64,000 bases of DNA, taken from contig WPIO01000049.1 of NCBI GenBank assembly GCA_009760855.2, positions 2,010,001-2,074,000 of the forward strand. The letters run 5' to 3'. The translations under genes were made by a program, and so were the position numbers. This document shows, piece after piece, positions 1-14,934 of this stretch. Positions within the stretch are counted from its first letter, which is position 1. Every line of letters begins with the position of its first letter. The notes beneath the pieces were generated by a model that saw only the letters and a list, made by a program, of their open reading frames with translations, was not told where the DNA came from and did not search any database. Origin of the DNA: Cristatella mucedo (lineage: Eukaryota; Bryozoa; Phylactolaemata; Cristatellidae).

Positions 1-79
1 GACGGTTGCGGCTCGAACGACGCACGCACACAGCGACAGACGAGCGACATACGAGCGACAGACGAGCGTCGACGGCCCT

Positions 80-185
80 CGCCGCCGCTTGCACTTTGGG
101 TAATAAAGTAACGGCGGCCGCAGGACACGAATCCACGATCCCGGTCGCGAAGAGCGAGACCTTCAGCCCCGGGGGCTAAGAGCCG
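80..185 (-). mobile_element. SINE2 fragment (tRNA-derived SINE)
   Basis: A degraded minus-strand copy of the SINE2 family that recurs in this window. It keeps the family order: CCGCTTGCA block, a cAATAAAG-like block, a GCAGGA..CGAATCC block (complement of a pol III B box) and a GTCGCGAAGAGCGAG block. The A-box end has decayed into GC-rich sequence. Confidence 0.5.
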
Positions 186-215
186 CAAAGGCTTCCTAAA
201 TTCTCGGAACCTTAT

Positions 216-383
216 ATGACGGCATTGCAGCGTCCAAAAGCTGTGCGTTTGGCGCAGAGAAATGGTGAGCGGATGCGGCTGCGTCCGCGCGCGTCACCGG
301 ATGCGACGGTGGAGGACTTGCGGCAGCTTCGAGCGATGCTCGAGGGCGAGCGGCGGCCGAGTCTCACACATCGAGTAATGTAA
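216..383 (+). other. short unrecognised ORF (55 codons)
   Basis: An Arg/Leu-rich open frame from ATG 216 to TAA 383 between a SINE2 remnant and a LINE-B copy. I recognise no family. In such GC-rich DNA an ORF of this size is expected by chance, so it is listed only to account for the stretch. Confidence 0.1.
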
Positions 384-385
384 TG

Positions 386-752
386 TAATGTATCTCATGT
401 GTCATAGTCGGCAGCAGGAGAGTAGTTGTCGTTGCGTAAGAATCGTGGAAGCGAGTTCCACAGTCTAGGACCTGCAGAGCTAAAGCTTCTGTCACCAACG
501 GTCTTTAAGCGGAGGAATAGGACAGCTAATTTATTGTCCACACAGGACCTCAGGGCGCGAAGAGGCTGAAACTGATGCAGCAGTTCAGCTAGGTACGAAG
601 GAGCCAAGCCGTGGCGTGCCTTGTGGGTCAGCGTGAGAACTTTGCTCCGTATCCGTTGCTCAACCGGCAGCCATCCTAGCTCTTTCAGCAGAGGAGACAT
701 GTGCTCAGACCGCCGGGACTTGAATGCTAGCCTTGCAGGAGTCTCGCCGCTC
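386..752 (-). mobile_element. LINE-B 3' fragment (CR1/L2-superfamily ORF2 C-terminus)
   Basis: Minus-strand open frame holding the C-terminal region typical of CR1/L2-type ORF2 proteins: the block SPLLKELGWLPVEQRI, then a KARHGLAPSYLAELL block, then a RSFSSAGPRLWNSLP block. These blocks recur in the copies at 22.6-25.7, 42.1-43.2 and 53.2-53.6 kb. The copy is 5'-truncated. It lies downstream of exon 4 of the VWA gene, probably inside its next intron. Confidence 0.85.
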
Positions 753-800
753 TGTCTCACGCGGTGCCGCGCGGCGTCGAAAGGATGCGCATGTTTGCTC

Positions 801-926
<126 letters not shown>

Positions 927-1015
927 TCTCAGGCCCGCGCGCGCGCGCGCGGGCCTGACGATGGCGGCGTGCGGCCGCGCATGCGTCTTACGAACGGCGC
1001 GCTGCTGGCACTCAC

Positions 1016-4108
<3,093 letters not shown>

Positions 4109-4239
4109 GGCGGCTGCTCTCGGCTCGGACTCGGCGTGCGCTAGATCGTTTGCTCGACCGCTCTATCGCCAGCCCTCGCCGGGCGCGCGCTAGCTCGCTC
4201 GCTGTAAACTAAATATTTGCCGCTCGAATGCGCCGCGTG

Positions 4240-4247
4240 TTTATATA
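4240..4247 (-). promoter_or_regulatory. candidate TATA box of the VWA gene
   Basis: TATATAAA read on the minus strand, about 130 bp upstream of the ATG at 4108. A start site about 30 bp downstream, near 4216, would leave a 5' UTR of about 110 nt in GC-rich DNA. The motif is seen; promoter function is inferred from its position. Confidence 0.45.
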
Positions 4248-4391
4248 CGCTCGCCTCGGCGCCCCTGCGATGTCACTCGCTCTTCCGACTGCGCGCTCGG
4301 ATTTTTCTCCCAATTAAACCGACGCGCAGGAGGCCGGCTTTCGTTGAACGAGCGTCCAGTTATTGCGAGCAGCTGCGCCGCTCACCCGCCC

Positions 4392-4438
4392 GCGCCCGCG
4401 CGCGCGCGCGCGCGCGCGCTCGCTCGCTCGCTCGCGCG
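4392..4438. repeat. (GC)n and (GCTC)n tract
   Basis: Alternating CG dinucleotides followed by GCTC tetranucleotides upstream of the VWA promoter. Alternating purine-pyrimidine sequence of this type can adopt Z-DNA. Confidence 0.8.
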
Positions 4439-4529
4439 ACCCTTGGAAAACGCCCGGAGCGGTGTATCCGTCCTATGGGCGGACGCGCACTGTCAGCAGC
4501 CGGTACTTCGATCGGTCAGCGAAAAGCGA

Positions 4530-4677
4530 CGGTAGAGGCAGCATCGGAGGCGGCGGCGCCGGCGACGGTAGAGGCAGCAGCGGCGGCGGCAGCGGAGGCG
4601 GCGGCGCCGGCGATGGTAGAAGCAGCGGCGATGGTAGAGGCAGCGGCGGCGGCGACGGCGGCGGCGGCAAAGCGTAG
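4530..4677. repeat. GGC-rich minisatellite
   Basis: Imperfect repeats built on GGTAGAGGCAGC plus GGC triplets, with the segment GGAGGCGGCGGCGCCGGCGA occurring twice. The frames give Gly-rich, Ala/Glu-rich and Pro-rich peptides, none with splice or codon evidence of being a gene. Confidence 0.7.
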
Positions 4678-5213
4678 GAGAGCGCCGGGCGTTTTGAGCG
4701 AGCCGTGGCCTCCGCTCTAAAGCGTCGCCGGATGCCAAAAGTGCGCTCCGCAGCGGCAGCAGCAGCTTCCGTCGACGGATGGGCGTCCTCTTCACCGCGG
4801 TAGAATGACCGACAGAATGGGCGTCCGAAAGTGGCGACAGGAGGGTCCGTTTAATCTAAATAAAAGTTTAATCTCGATAAAGTTTAAAGTAAATAAAAGT
4901 TCTCTCAAAGCGAGATAACAGTTTTGATGTCTGAGATGCAGCGTGAAAATTCTATCGGTATAACTATCGCGCGATTCCGACGGTCCGTGGCACAGCGGAA
5001 GCTTCCTGCAGAGACGCCCTTTCGGCCATTTTGTACATTCTAGAAGATCCTGCAAGCGTGCTTTATCTGAAATTGCCGCACAAACTGTGCATTCTTCTCA
5101 TTTACAACTCTTCTCTAATGTCACTCTGCTACGCTAACGCAGAATGGGCAGAGACCGGGCGCCGGCCGCTGCCGGTGTCAGTTAGTAGCTGACTTGAGTT
5201 TGCTATCAGAATA
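4678..5213. other. no recognisable gene
   Basis: The GC content falls across this stretch. A short AT-rich repeat of (T)AAAGTTTAATCT(C)GATAAA type sits at 4850-4905. I recognise no coding sequence. Confidence 0.4.
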
Positions 5214-5411
5214 AACCTAAATAAAATAAATAAATAAATCCTAGCTGATTAAACAGCCTCTTTTTTGTATAGCGACAGAAGAGCCTTTACGGCTATCACC
5301 ACCGCTTGCAGTGGCGATAAAGAATCACCCACCACAGGAATCGAACCCACGACCTCGGGCTGAGGTCGTGAAAGCAACCGCCTTACCTAGTGCGGGCCAT
5401 CACGGCTCACC
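5214..5411 (-). mobile_element. SINE2, nearly full-length
   Basis: Best-preserved minus-strand copy. Read on the minus strand it starts GGTGAGCCGTGATGG, passes a B box GGTTCGATTCC, then GCCACTGCAAGCGGTGG, GGCTCTTCTGTCGCTAT and GCTGATT-type end. It finishes in an (ATTT)n tail (5214-5240 on the plus strand). The head is tRNA-like, and the tail differs from that of SINE1 and LINE-A. Confidence 0.85.
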
Positions 5412-6187
5412 AACCTATACGACTACATGGGGTTATGTAGAAAATCCGAGCCACATATTTGCTTACATTTATTCGTATAAATTATTAAAAATTAAAAGCT
5501 CTACATTATCATTTCCGCGGGTCAGCGTCGCTTGCGACTTGAAGGGCAAGGGGTATCAGCATGACGACGGCCGAAATGATCCGTTTCCTGTTTCCACGTC
5601 ATTCAAAGAGCTGTCGCTCGTAGGTTGGCTGGGATAATGCGCGATAGAGCCAAAGTTCACACCGGCGGACAGCGGGATCACGCGTCGGTCCGCGAAGCTC
5701 GTCCACAGCCGAAAGATCAGAGGATTGGGCAGATCTCGCAGCGAGAGAAACCTGCGCCGGAAGCCGCGCGGCGGCGCGAGCATTTCGGTCTGCATTCGGT
5801 GCACGCCCGACCGCATTCTCGCGCCGCCGCCTCTTCAAAATGCGGCGGCGGCGGTGACTATGCCGAAACGTTAAATAAGCATGAGAGGCAAAACTGCTTG
5901 AGCGGTCACAAAAAATGTCCGCACCAAAATGGCAGCAGAAAGCGAGCGCGTCGGTGAGCTGGCCACGCGCCTGCGAAACCTTTGCCCCTTTGCATCGCCG
6001 CAACGCTCAATTCTGAAAGCGCCATCCGGTCAACGAGCGAGCAGTGGGCGGAGTCTGTAATAATAATAATAATTGTTATTATTATGCACTGTTGCATGCT
6101 TGTCTGAGCATAACAGCGTACTTGTCATTAATGGAAGCGAAATCCAGACTTTTGGTGTATACGAACAGAAAGCCCGTTAGACAAAAA
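5412..6187. other. no recognisable gene
   Basis: Open frames on both strands at 5556-6003 are of moderate length but show no motif I recognise. (TAA)n lies near 6057-6084. Confidence 0.4.
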
Positions 6188-6535
6188 TGATAATAATAAT
6201 GATGATAATTATACATTTGAAATAGCGCCCTTGGAGAACTCAGTATCTCTCTGGGCACGTCACGTTTGCCTCAAAGTAAGCACGACCAAATGGTTAGTGA
6301 TAGCATGCTCGATAACAACAAGGATAGCACGGTTAGGGGTAAGATGCACAGGGTCAGCGTGCAAGTGTGGTTAGTGGCAGCATGCGCAGTGTCAGCAGGC
6401 ACAAGCACAGAAGAGACGAGCCACAGGGACCCACTAAATTCTGTGGTAAACTTGTGCGTTCGTAGTTTCTTCTCAAGTGTGATCAAGTCAGGAGACGTCG
6501 TGACGCATGTCGTGAGTGAGCTCCATGCATCCAGC
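6188..6535 (-). mobile_element. LINE-A 3' end, 5'-truncated
   Basis: Read on the minus strand it contains the family blocks GACTTGATCACA, TTTAGTGGGTCCCTGTGG, GTGCATCTTACCCCTAACC and a decayed terminal hairpin, ending in an (ATT)n-like tail at 6190-6212. It belongs with about 25 related copies in this window. Confidence 0.8.
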
Positions 6536-7189
6536 ATCCAGCACGATTACCATCCTGATTACCCACCTGAATCGCACGTCAGAATGCGCCCGCGCCGCCG
6601 CCGCCGCCTGCGCGGCGGCGGCCATTCTGTCAGACGCAAAATGCTCGTCCGAGACGAGGTCGTCCGAGACCCGCTGCGGGTGCGAGAGCGATTGCGGAGC
6701 GCAAAAAAAGCCGTCCGCTGTGTGCGTGCGTCAGAGGCGGCGGAAGGCGGCGGGGCGCGCGAGGCGTTGCTTGGCAACTGGTGACCGACCGTTGCCTGCC
6801 AAAGTGACTCGTCGTTTTGATGTGCAGACAAGTCTCGGCGACGCTGCCGGCCAGTCTCGTGCGCTCGCTCGCTCGCTCGGGTGGCTGCTACTAGCGGCGG
6901 CGTGCCAAACCGGAAGCTGGAGAGGGCGGAGGCGGCGGCAGCTGACGCAGCCCTTCTGGCTGAGGGCCGCCGTTCCTCCAGCGGCCGTTGGAGACCAGGC
7001 ACTGAATGCAGTCGCCCGTCACCAGGCCGCTCGTGTTCCGTTCGCACTCTGCATAGTTGGGTTGCAGGCTCAGAGTTGTTTACCGATGTCAGGCGTCATT
7101 AACCTGCCTGTGCCAGCCACATAGGAATTCAAGATAAGATAGAAATAGCATAACCTGCTGAAAATCTCTCTCGGTCCATCCCTTCCTCT
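6536..7189. other. GC-rich stretch, one weak candidate exon
   Basis: Mostly unrecognised. The minus strand at about 7048-6940 has an open, cysteine-bearing frame after a possible acceptor TATGCAG, discussed in the findings. No donor is convincing. Confidence 0.3.
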
Positions 7190-8465
<1,276 letters not shown>

Positions 8466-8605
8466 GCTGGTTTGGTCTAGCGGTTAAGGTGCTCGCCCCG
8501 ACCAAGGTCTGACTGAGGTCGTGGGTTCGAGCCCCGAGGCATGTGTGAAGCGCCTGAATAGAGATTAAGAGTTCTCTCGGGGCGCTATATATATATAAAT
8601 GAATT
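8466..8605 (+). mobile_element. SINE1 (tRNA head, LINE-A-type tail)
   Basis: The head has an A-box-like TGGTCTAGCGGTTAAG and a B box GGGTTCGAGCC. The body then reads GTGAAGCGCCTGAATAGAGATTA, followed by TTCTCTCGGGGCGCTATATA and a TA-rich end. The last part matches the 3' terminal hairpin of LINE-A. Three further copies are at 13.85, 18.94 and 40.07 kb, all on the plus strand. Confidence 0.85.
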
Positions 8606-9904
8606 ATATTGCTAAACTGGCCTCGGGAGTATCGCGTAGTGATTGTGATGCAAACGCACCGGATTTGGCATGTTGCTCGCTAACAGAAGCTACCGGACTT
8701 GCTAGAAGCCAGTGAACCGAGTGAAATTTCCGTCGATGAGAGAAAGGTAAAGCTAAAACTCGTGCGAATCGGCACGGCGATTGTTGCATTGACTACACGA
8801 CACGCCCATCTGACAGTCACGTAAAAGCATGCGTTTTTAGAATCTTCGTGAGAAAGTAGGCGTTACTTATTGTTAAAGTCGCGCAAGAGGGGTAACTCTT
8901 CTCTTCTCTTTCAGGCAGATCTAAAGCGGCCCACCGAGGAGAACGCGCGCCTTCGTGCGCGCTTTCTGACGCTGACTGGATTCTTACATGCGCCACCCGG
9001 TGGCGCGTCTCGAGCACGCACGCGACGCACTTCCTACAGACTAGCATGGAGATGCCGGCAGCGAGATTTCACTCGAGCGAGTCCTTTTTTGTCGGCCTCT
9101 TTTCTCAAGGTTCACTGTATCGTCAACGCACGATGCACGCTCGAAGCGAGGGAGGACAGCTCAGCTGCGAGTCGGCGTCGCCGGCTCAGGCGCCGCTCAG
9201 CGAGATCCGGTTGACCCCGATTATAAATTTCGACTTGAGGGCACGCGGCGCGCGCGTGCCCTCAAGCCGCGCCCGGGCGGACGTCCGAGGCGGCGGCGGC
9301 GGCGGCAGTCGTGTTGCTCACGAAATCGACGAGCAGCGGACGCGGCCTAGGCCGCGGATGCCGGCCAGGCGGACGCTATCAATCAGCTGCGTCCCCTGCG
9401 GACGCGTCGCTGCCGACAGCTCAGCTGCCGCCGCCGCCGCCGTCAGCCTCGCTGCTTGCATTCCCGGGTTTTCAGGGACGACGACTTGCCCGCCGCCCGC
9501 CGCGGCGCGTCGAGCATTGCGGGCGAATATTGTCTTTCAGCTATGCGAGCCAAGTGCCCCGGAGCACGTGTCTCATTCCAGCCGCTCCTCATCCGCGTTC
9601 GTTTGCTCTCGGGCGGCGGTGGCGGCGACAGCGAATAGGGAAAAATGGGAGGTGGGGGTCGCGGGTGTGCGGTGCGTCGCGTCCGTTGCCGAATATGCGC
9701 GAATGATGCCTGGTGGTATTCGTTGCGTCATTTGCTGATGGTCCACGATATTGACATCCAGATGGAGGCATTCTGTCGGATCTTGAGAGTCACTCGAGTG
9801 GACCGCGCCGATCTGGCCTTTGACCAGGCCTTTCTGCGAGCACCTGCTGCACGCAGCATTCCTGCGGAAGGAAGCGGCAGCCATTGTTGTCTTCGATTCG
9901 GCAA
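8606..9904. other. no recognisable gene; GC-rich 9.1-9.65 kb
   Basis: Several long open frames at 9046-9740 are explained by GC-rich composition and GGC triplets (9288-9307, 9425-9445). I found no family motif and no convincing splice pattern. A hairpin lies at 9234-9266. Confidence 0.4.
9234..9266. repeat. 14-bp inverted repeat, 5-nt loop
   Basis: CTTGAGGGCACGCG and its exact complement flank GCGCG. This strong hairpin has no identified function. Confidence 0.8.
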
Positions 9905-10160
9905 AAAATGCTGACTCACGTCACAACGTCCCCTGACATGGCAGCATTTAGAAAGAAGCTTAAAGCGCACCTTTCTGTTACAGCATTTGGTGGGTCTCTG
10001 CGAGTCGTCCTTCGTGTGCACGTACCTGCTTACACCATGCCTGCAACTTGCGGGTGTTACCAGCAAACGTTTGGTCTCGCTTTATATGCAGCATCTGTAC
10101 AGTGCCTAGAGTGAGATTTAGTTCTCTGAGGGCGCTATAAAGATGTGTTATTTTTATTAT
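9905..10160 (+). mobile_element. LINE-A 3' end, diverged subfamily
   Basis: Keeps ACGTCACAACGTCCCCTGACAT, the GCATTTGGTGGGTCTCTGCG block and the 3' GTGCCTAGAGTGAGATTTAG / TTCTCTGAGGGCGCTATAA hairpin with an ATT-rich tail. Its internal segment (TGCCTGCAACTTGCGGGTGTTACCAGCAAA) is shared with the copy at 56.6 kb but not with the main family. Confidence 0.75.
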
Positions 10161-10307
10161 TATTTGCTAAATCGGCGTGCACTTTCGGGCTCGGATGCTC
10201 ACCATATGAGGAAGAAAGCGTACGCGACGTCGGGCCGCCGCAATGGGCAGCGAGCGAGCGAAATCGGGGCCAAGCCCGAAAGGTCTCGCTTGCAGCTCGA
10301 ATTCACT

Positions 10308-10338
<31 letters not shown>

Positions 10339-10594
10339 GCCGCCGCCGCTCTTCTGCCGCCGCTCCGCCGCTCTTCTGCCGCCGCTCCGCCGCCATCGCG
10401 GGGCCTCCATCGCTCGCAAGCACTCGCAGGTTGACTCGCGGCTCCAGTTGCTGAAAAACAATTCCCAAAAAATTGAGCTGCCGCGACCCTGGGACTGTGC
10501 GGGCGGTTCGAAGCGGTCAGCCCGGCGGCAAGGGCGGCGACGCACCAGCGCCGCCGCTGGCAACAGGACTTTGGCCCTCGAATCCGACCGAAAT

Positions 10595-10631
<37 letters not shown>

Positions 10632-11249
10632 GATCGGCGCTATCATCCCAGCGGGGCATCGCGCGCGTAGCGTACCGTAAGCGCACCTGTCAATTACGAC
10701 CGGTACTCGTAGCCAAACGCGATCTCACGAGAGCCTCGCACCCGTTCTGTCACAGCCTCGCACTCGCTCAGCCGTCGAAGGCGAAACCGCACCAACCCGA
10801 GCGCGATCGCGCGCCCACTGCCTGCGAAATTGTGCCGGCGCTCGATGGTTTCGGAGAGGAAGGGGGTGGGTGGGGCGGGAGGCGTGACGGTAAAGGCGAC
10901 CGGACCATCGAAGCGCTGCAGGAATTGTCGGCTCCTCGCGTAACGTACCTCCAGCTCTAGAGAGCCGACCTCTTTGCCAACGCTCGGCGTCGGCACCCCT
11001 AGGCTCCATGACCGCCCGCGAGAGGGCGAGGCGAGCGCTTCGATGGGAAGAGTCGGCACCGTTATTTTCCACTCGAGAGCTTCCCGCGAGTGTACGATGT
11101 GTGCGGTTGCGGGCGGGCGCAAACCGAGGCGCGTGGAACCCTGTGGCGCGGCGAGCTCACAGCGGCTGCTGCCGCGCCGGCGCCTGCCGTTCGGCCGAGT
11201 CTGAGCGGGCCGCGCTGGTGGAGATGGCGCCGCAGCCGATGCGATTCGC

Positions 11250-11293
<44 letters not shown>

Positions 11294-11386
11294 AGTCGAC
11301 GCCGCAGAGCGCCATGACTTTGAGCTGCGCCGAGCCGAAAGCCCTAGCGGCGGCGGTGGCGGTGGCGGCGGCGGCGGCGGCGGCGT

Positions 11387-11447
<61 letters not shown>

Positions 11448-11999
11448 TCTCTCGACTGAGCTCGACGCTCGAGAGTCGCCGCTCGCTGGATGCAGCCGGA
11501 CCGGACGCGGCCGCGGCAAAGTCCGCCCGCCGGACCTTCGGCAGAGGCGGCTAACGAGGTTACAAGCTAGTTAAGGCGCAGCATCGGCGTCGGGTGACTC
11601 AGACTGCGGCGGCCTCTGCACTCCAACGTGCGGCGGCGGTTCGCGCGGACGCGAACCGCCGCCGCCGCCGCGGGCGCACGGAGCGCCAGCGTCTGCACGG
11701 GCGCCGCTCGAGGTTTGCAATAACACGGACGACATCGGAGCTGCTCGCTGGCGACCTTCGGCCCGAAGAAGCCAAGCCGCTCGCCCGAGGGCTTATTTGC
11801 ATGAGCAACGGTCGCCGCCGCAGAGAGCTCCTCCTCCGCGTCCGCAGCCAGCGCGCGCGCCTTCCGCCGTCTGCGCGAGGCGAGGCGAGGCGAGGCGAGA
11901 CGAGCAGACGTTCGAGCGTCGGCGCAGGACGAAGCGACGCGCCGGCGGCATTCTCGCGCAATCGTTCTCAATAAAGAGCAGAGCGGCGACATTACTATG
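10161..11999. other. GC-rich, triplet-repeat-rich stretch without a recognised gene
   Basis: Contains (CCG)n at 10304-10340 and 10596-10632 and (CGG)n at 11248-11288, in CpG-rich DNA. ORFs of 60-270 codons occur on all frames and look compositional. A GCGAG pentamer array is at 11878-11900. Confidence 0.4.
11346..11447. repeat. (GGC)n, about 34 imperfect copies
   Basis: GGCGGC with two GGT and one GTC interruptions; the last 17 or so units are pure. Confidence 0.9.
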
Positions 12000-12009
12000 C
12001 TGCTCAATT

Positions 12010-12455
12010 AACCTCTCTTTCTCTTTTTCTCTCACTCTCTCTCTCTCTTCTCACCCATCTTGTTCTATAGCGCACCTGCTCGCTCTAATCTCTCGCTTGT
12101 TCGCTCTTCTTTCTCTTCGCGCTAACTCGTTCACGCGCTCTCTCTTAATCTCAGGCTATTTATATAATATATATTTATATTATTTATATAGCTATTTTCT
12201 GCTGCTCGCATTGTCTGTCTCTCTGTCTGTCTCTCTGTCTCTCTGCTCCTGGTTCACTCGCTAGCTCGCACCATCTTTTTACTCTCTTATTCTAAGTCTG
12301 TCTGTCTGCATGTCTCTCTGACTGACTCTGTCTGTCTGACTGTCTGTATCTGTCTATCTGTCTCTCTCTCTCTCTCTCTCGCTCTCTCGCTCTCTCGCTC
12401 TCGCTGTCTTGCTCTCGCGCTCTCTGTCTGTCGTCTGTCTGTCTTCCCTCCTCTC
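12010..12455. repeat. compound CT / TCTG / CTCG low-complexity tract
   Basis: Pyrimidine-rich runs with TCTG, TCTCTG and CTCGCT variants, and an AT patch at 12157-12195. No coding content. Confidence 0.85.
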
Positions 12456-13845
12456 TCCCCTATCAGACTAGCATGCTCTCATATTTGAGATGCCTGAGCA
12501 ACGGCATCAATGGTGAACTATCGCTGGCACACACAGCTGAACACGCAGCTGCAGCGCTCGCTCACTGAGCTGCTCTGGCCTGAGTGAGAGCTGCTCTGAC
12601 TCAGCATTGAGCTGCCCTGAGCGAATTCCTCGCGGCGGCGCTCCGCAGTTGGGCCGCGCAGCTCGACCATTCGGTGACATGGCGACCTGCTGACACCAGC
12701 GATCGGGATGAGCCGATTGGCGGCCGCGTACGCTCGAGGAGTCGCGTTCGGTGCGCAGCGCAGCCTGCAGTCTAGCAACGAGGCCGGCGGCCGAGGCGTC
12801 GCGTCTCGCGCGGCAGGTACATCGTCGCCACACGCAATCTGGCGGTCAGCTGGAGCTTGCGCGGCTCTCGGACGGAGACAGCAACCGGAAAGGGTGACGC
12901 GGCTGCCGCGAACGCCGCCGACAGGTCGCTAGCGGCAGCCGCGTAGGCAGAGCTTCTCAAATCGAGCGTCATTCTGCGTCCTCTCGGTGAAGTTCCTGCC
13001 GTCCCCAATATCTCAGCCGACGAATGGCGGTGGCGGACACTGCGGAGGAGCGGAGTGGGTGTGCGTCAGCTCGCTGGTCACTTCCGAGTGTCCGGTAGCT
13101 TAGCCTTGACTGAAGACGTCAGCGGTCCGGAGTGGTGCGGTCACTCTCCCTGCGCCGGTTACAGCCAGCGTGGTCCGGTGACTCACTGTAACTCGCTCCG
13201 AGACTGGGACTGCTACTGCTGGGCGAACTGTAGAGATTGTGGACTGTCACTCTGTTGCTGGAGACGCTGCTGCCTAGCTACTCTGCGAGCATTCTTCTGC
13301 AGGTGTCATCTGCACTGAGTGTCATAGGATAGCTGTAAAGCCGTGGAGAGCCACGCTTTGTGTGGTGCGGCAATGCTACATGCGATACGTGGCGTGTAGG
13401 GTGCAGACACCCCAGGCCGACGCCCACACCCCAGTGCTAGTAGCCTAGCTGTAATGCGATCGCATTTCAAGATCCGCAAATCGCGGAATTTGTGTCGTGC
13501 GGCAGGCAAGAGTTCCCTCAATTGTCTGCTGCACGCGGGAGGAGAGATAGCCGCCGCTACCGCCCTGGCCGCTCTGCCGCTATGTGCGCATCTGAATCAG
13601 CTAAAACAACTACGTCTTTTCAAGGCGACGGAAAGCAATGCAAGTGTCTAGCTCGCAGAATCTTTGCTTCCACGAATCCTCGTCGCATTATTGTCTACTC
13701 GGGAAAGCTCCTCAGCTAGAAGCTCTGCGCTCAGCGTATTACAAACTGCGACGGTTCAATAGGCGTGAGAAGCTTTTGAGTGCAATGCCGTGGTCATCGT
13801 GCGCATGCATGTCAGCCGACTTTTAAGCCGATTACGGCCATGCTC
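12456..13845. other. no recognisable gene
   Basis: Mixed-composition DNA. A plus-strand frame at 13055-13318 is Cys/Trp-rich through TGC/TGG codons but has no recognisable spacing pattern. Confidence 0.4.
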
Positions 13846-14010
13846 CCGTTGCTGAATCTCGTCGCCCTGGGGTTAAGTTGCTCGCTTCCAAAAACCAAGG
13901 TCAAGGTGATTGCATTTTTTTGGATCGACGTCGTGGGTTCGAACCCAGCAGCATTTGTGAAGCGCCCGGATAGAGATTGAAGTCTCTTTGGCCGTTATAC
14001 GAATGAATTG
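13846..14010 (+). mobile_element. SINE1, diverged copy
   Basis: Decayed A-box side, B box GGGTTCGAACCC, then GTGAAGCGCCCGGATAGAGATTGA, GTCTCTTTGGCCGTTATACG and AATGAATTGTATTG. The second half aligns with SINE1 at 8.47 kb and with the LINE-A 3' hairpin. Confidence 0.8.
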
Positions 14011-14023
14011 TATTGTTAATACA

Positions 14024-14026
14024 TAT

Positions 14027-14064
<38 letters not shown>

Positions 14065-14066
14065 GT
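14024..14066. repeat. (AC)n(AT)n
   Basis: A compound dinucleotide tract directly downstream of the SINE1 copy, probably grown from its 3' tail. Confidence 0.9.
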
Positions 14067-14099
14067 TTATTTATTTATCTTGGCTAGTCGTAAAAGTGA

Positions 14100-14700
14100 A
14101 CGGATGGCTCTCGCAGTGCGAAGCACCTCTGCTTGACACCTGGAACTTGGCCGCTTTCGCGCCATCGGCCAAAGCGCTTCTTATCTTTCGCTCGCGAATC
14201 ATATCCTTGCGCGGGCGTGCGCCGCAGCGGCGGTGCGATACGGCCTGCGATACGGCCGCAGCGGCGAGTGCTCCTCCGTTCGCAGCCCGCCAGCGGCTGG
14301 TGGCTAGCGGCGCCGCGCGCGGCGAGCGGCGTCTCGTCGCGAGAGCGGAGGTTCCCGCCGCCGCGGTTAGAGCGACGCCGCCTGCCGCCATTGTTTCTCT
14401 CGCTCCACGCCGCTCGTCCGCGTCGACATCAGACCTTTGTCTTAAATTGCATTACGTGACTTTGCAGAGAAAACTGCACGGCCCGGCCGGCCAGCGCGTG
14501 CGGCAGGCCGACGACCGGCGCTAGGGGGCGCGACGCGGGGCGCGAGCGAGCCAGCCAATGGCAGGCAGCGGCACCGGGCGGGGCGCTCGTGTTGGACTGC
14601 CGCCGCGTCGGCGCGTCTCTGCTGCGGAGCGGACGGAGTGAAGCTAATTTAATAAAGGTGCGCGAAAGGGTGTTTCTAAAGAAACAGCTGCGCCGTGCAG
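14100..14700 (+). promoter_or_regulatory. CpG-rich segment with CCAAT and GC-box motifs
   Basis: GC-rich DNA holding CCAAT at about 14555 and GGGCGGGGC at about 14578. This would suit a plus-strand promoter, but I cannot attach a transcript: the downstream sequence is LINE-A. Confidence 0.15.
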
Positions 14701-14934
14701 CGGATAAACAGCGACTGATCTTAGCAGCATCTGACCGCGTCGCCTCGAACGCAGGCAGCAGCGTCTGTTTTTTGCGAGACGGTGGACTCGCACTCAGCAG
14801 GCGTTTGCAGCAGCGAGCGGTCTGCGACCCCTTCTTTTTTTACCACCAGTACTCTGTCTCTCTCTCTCTCTCGCTCTCTCTCTTTCTAGCTCTCGCTCTC
14901 TCTTTCCCTCTATTTGGCCTAAAGTCACCGCTAA

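Noticed and set aside
5214-5411. SINE2 heads read as functional tRNA genes
   Set aside because: B boxes are good, but the copies are dispersed, share a non-tRNA body and A/T-rich tail, and do not form a clear cloverleaf with a complementary acceptor stem.
13055-13318. Cysteine-rich ORF resembling a small secreted peptide
   Set aside because: No signal peptide, and the cysteines come from runs of TGC/TGG in locally repetitive sequence without regular spacing.
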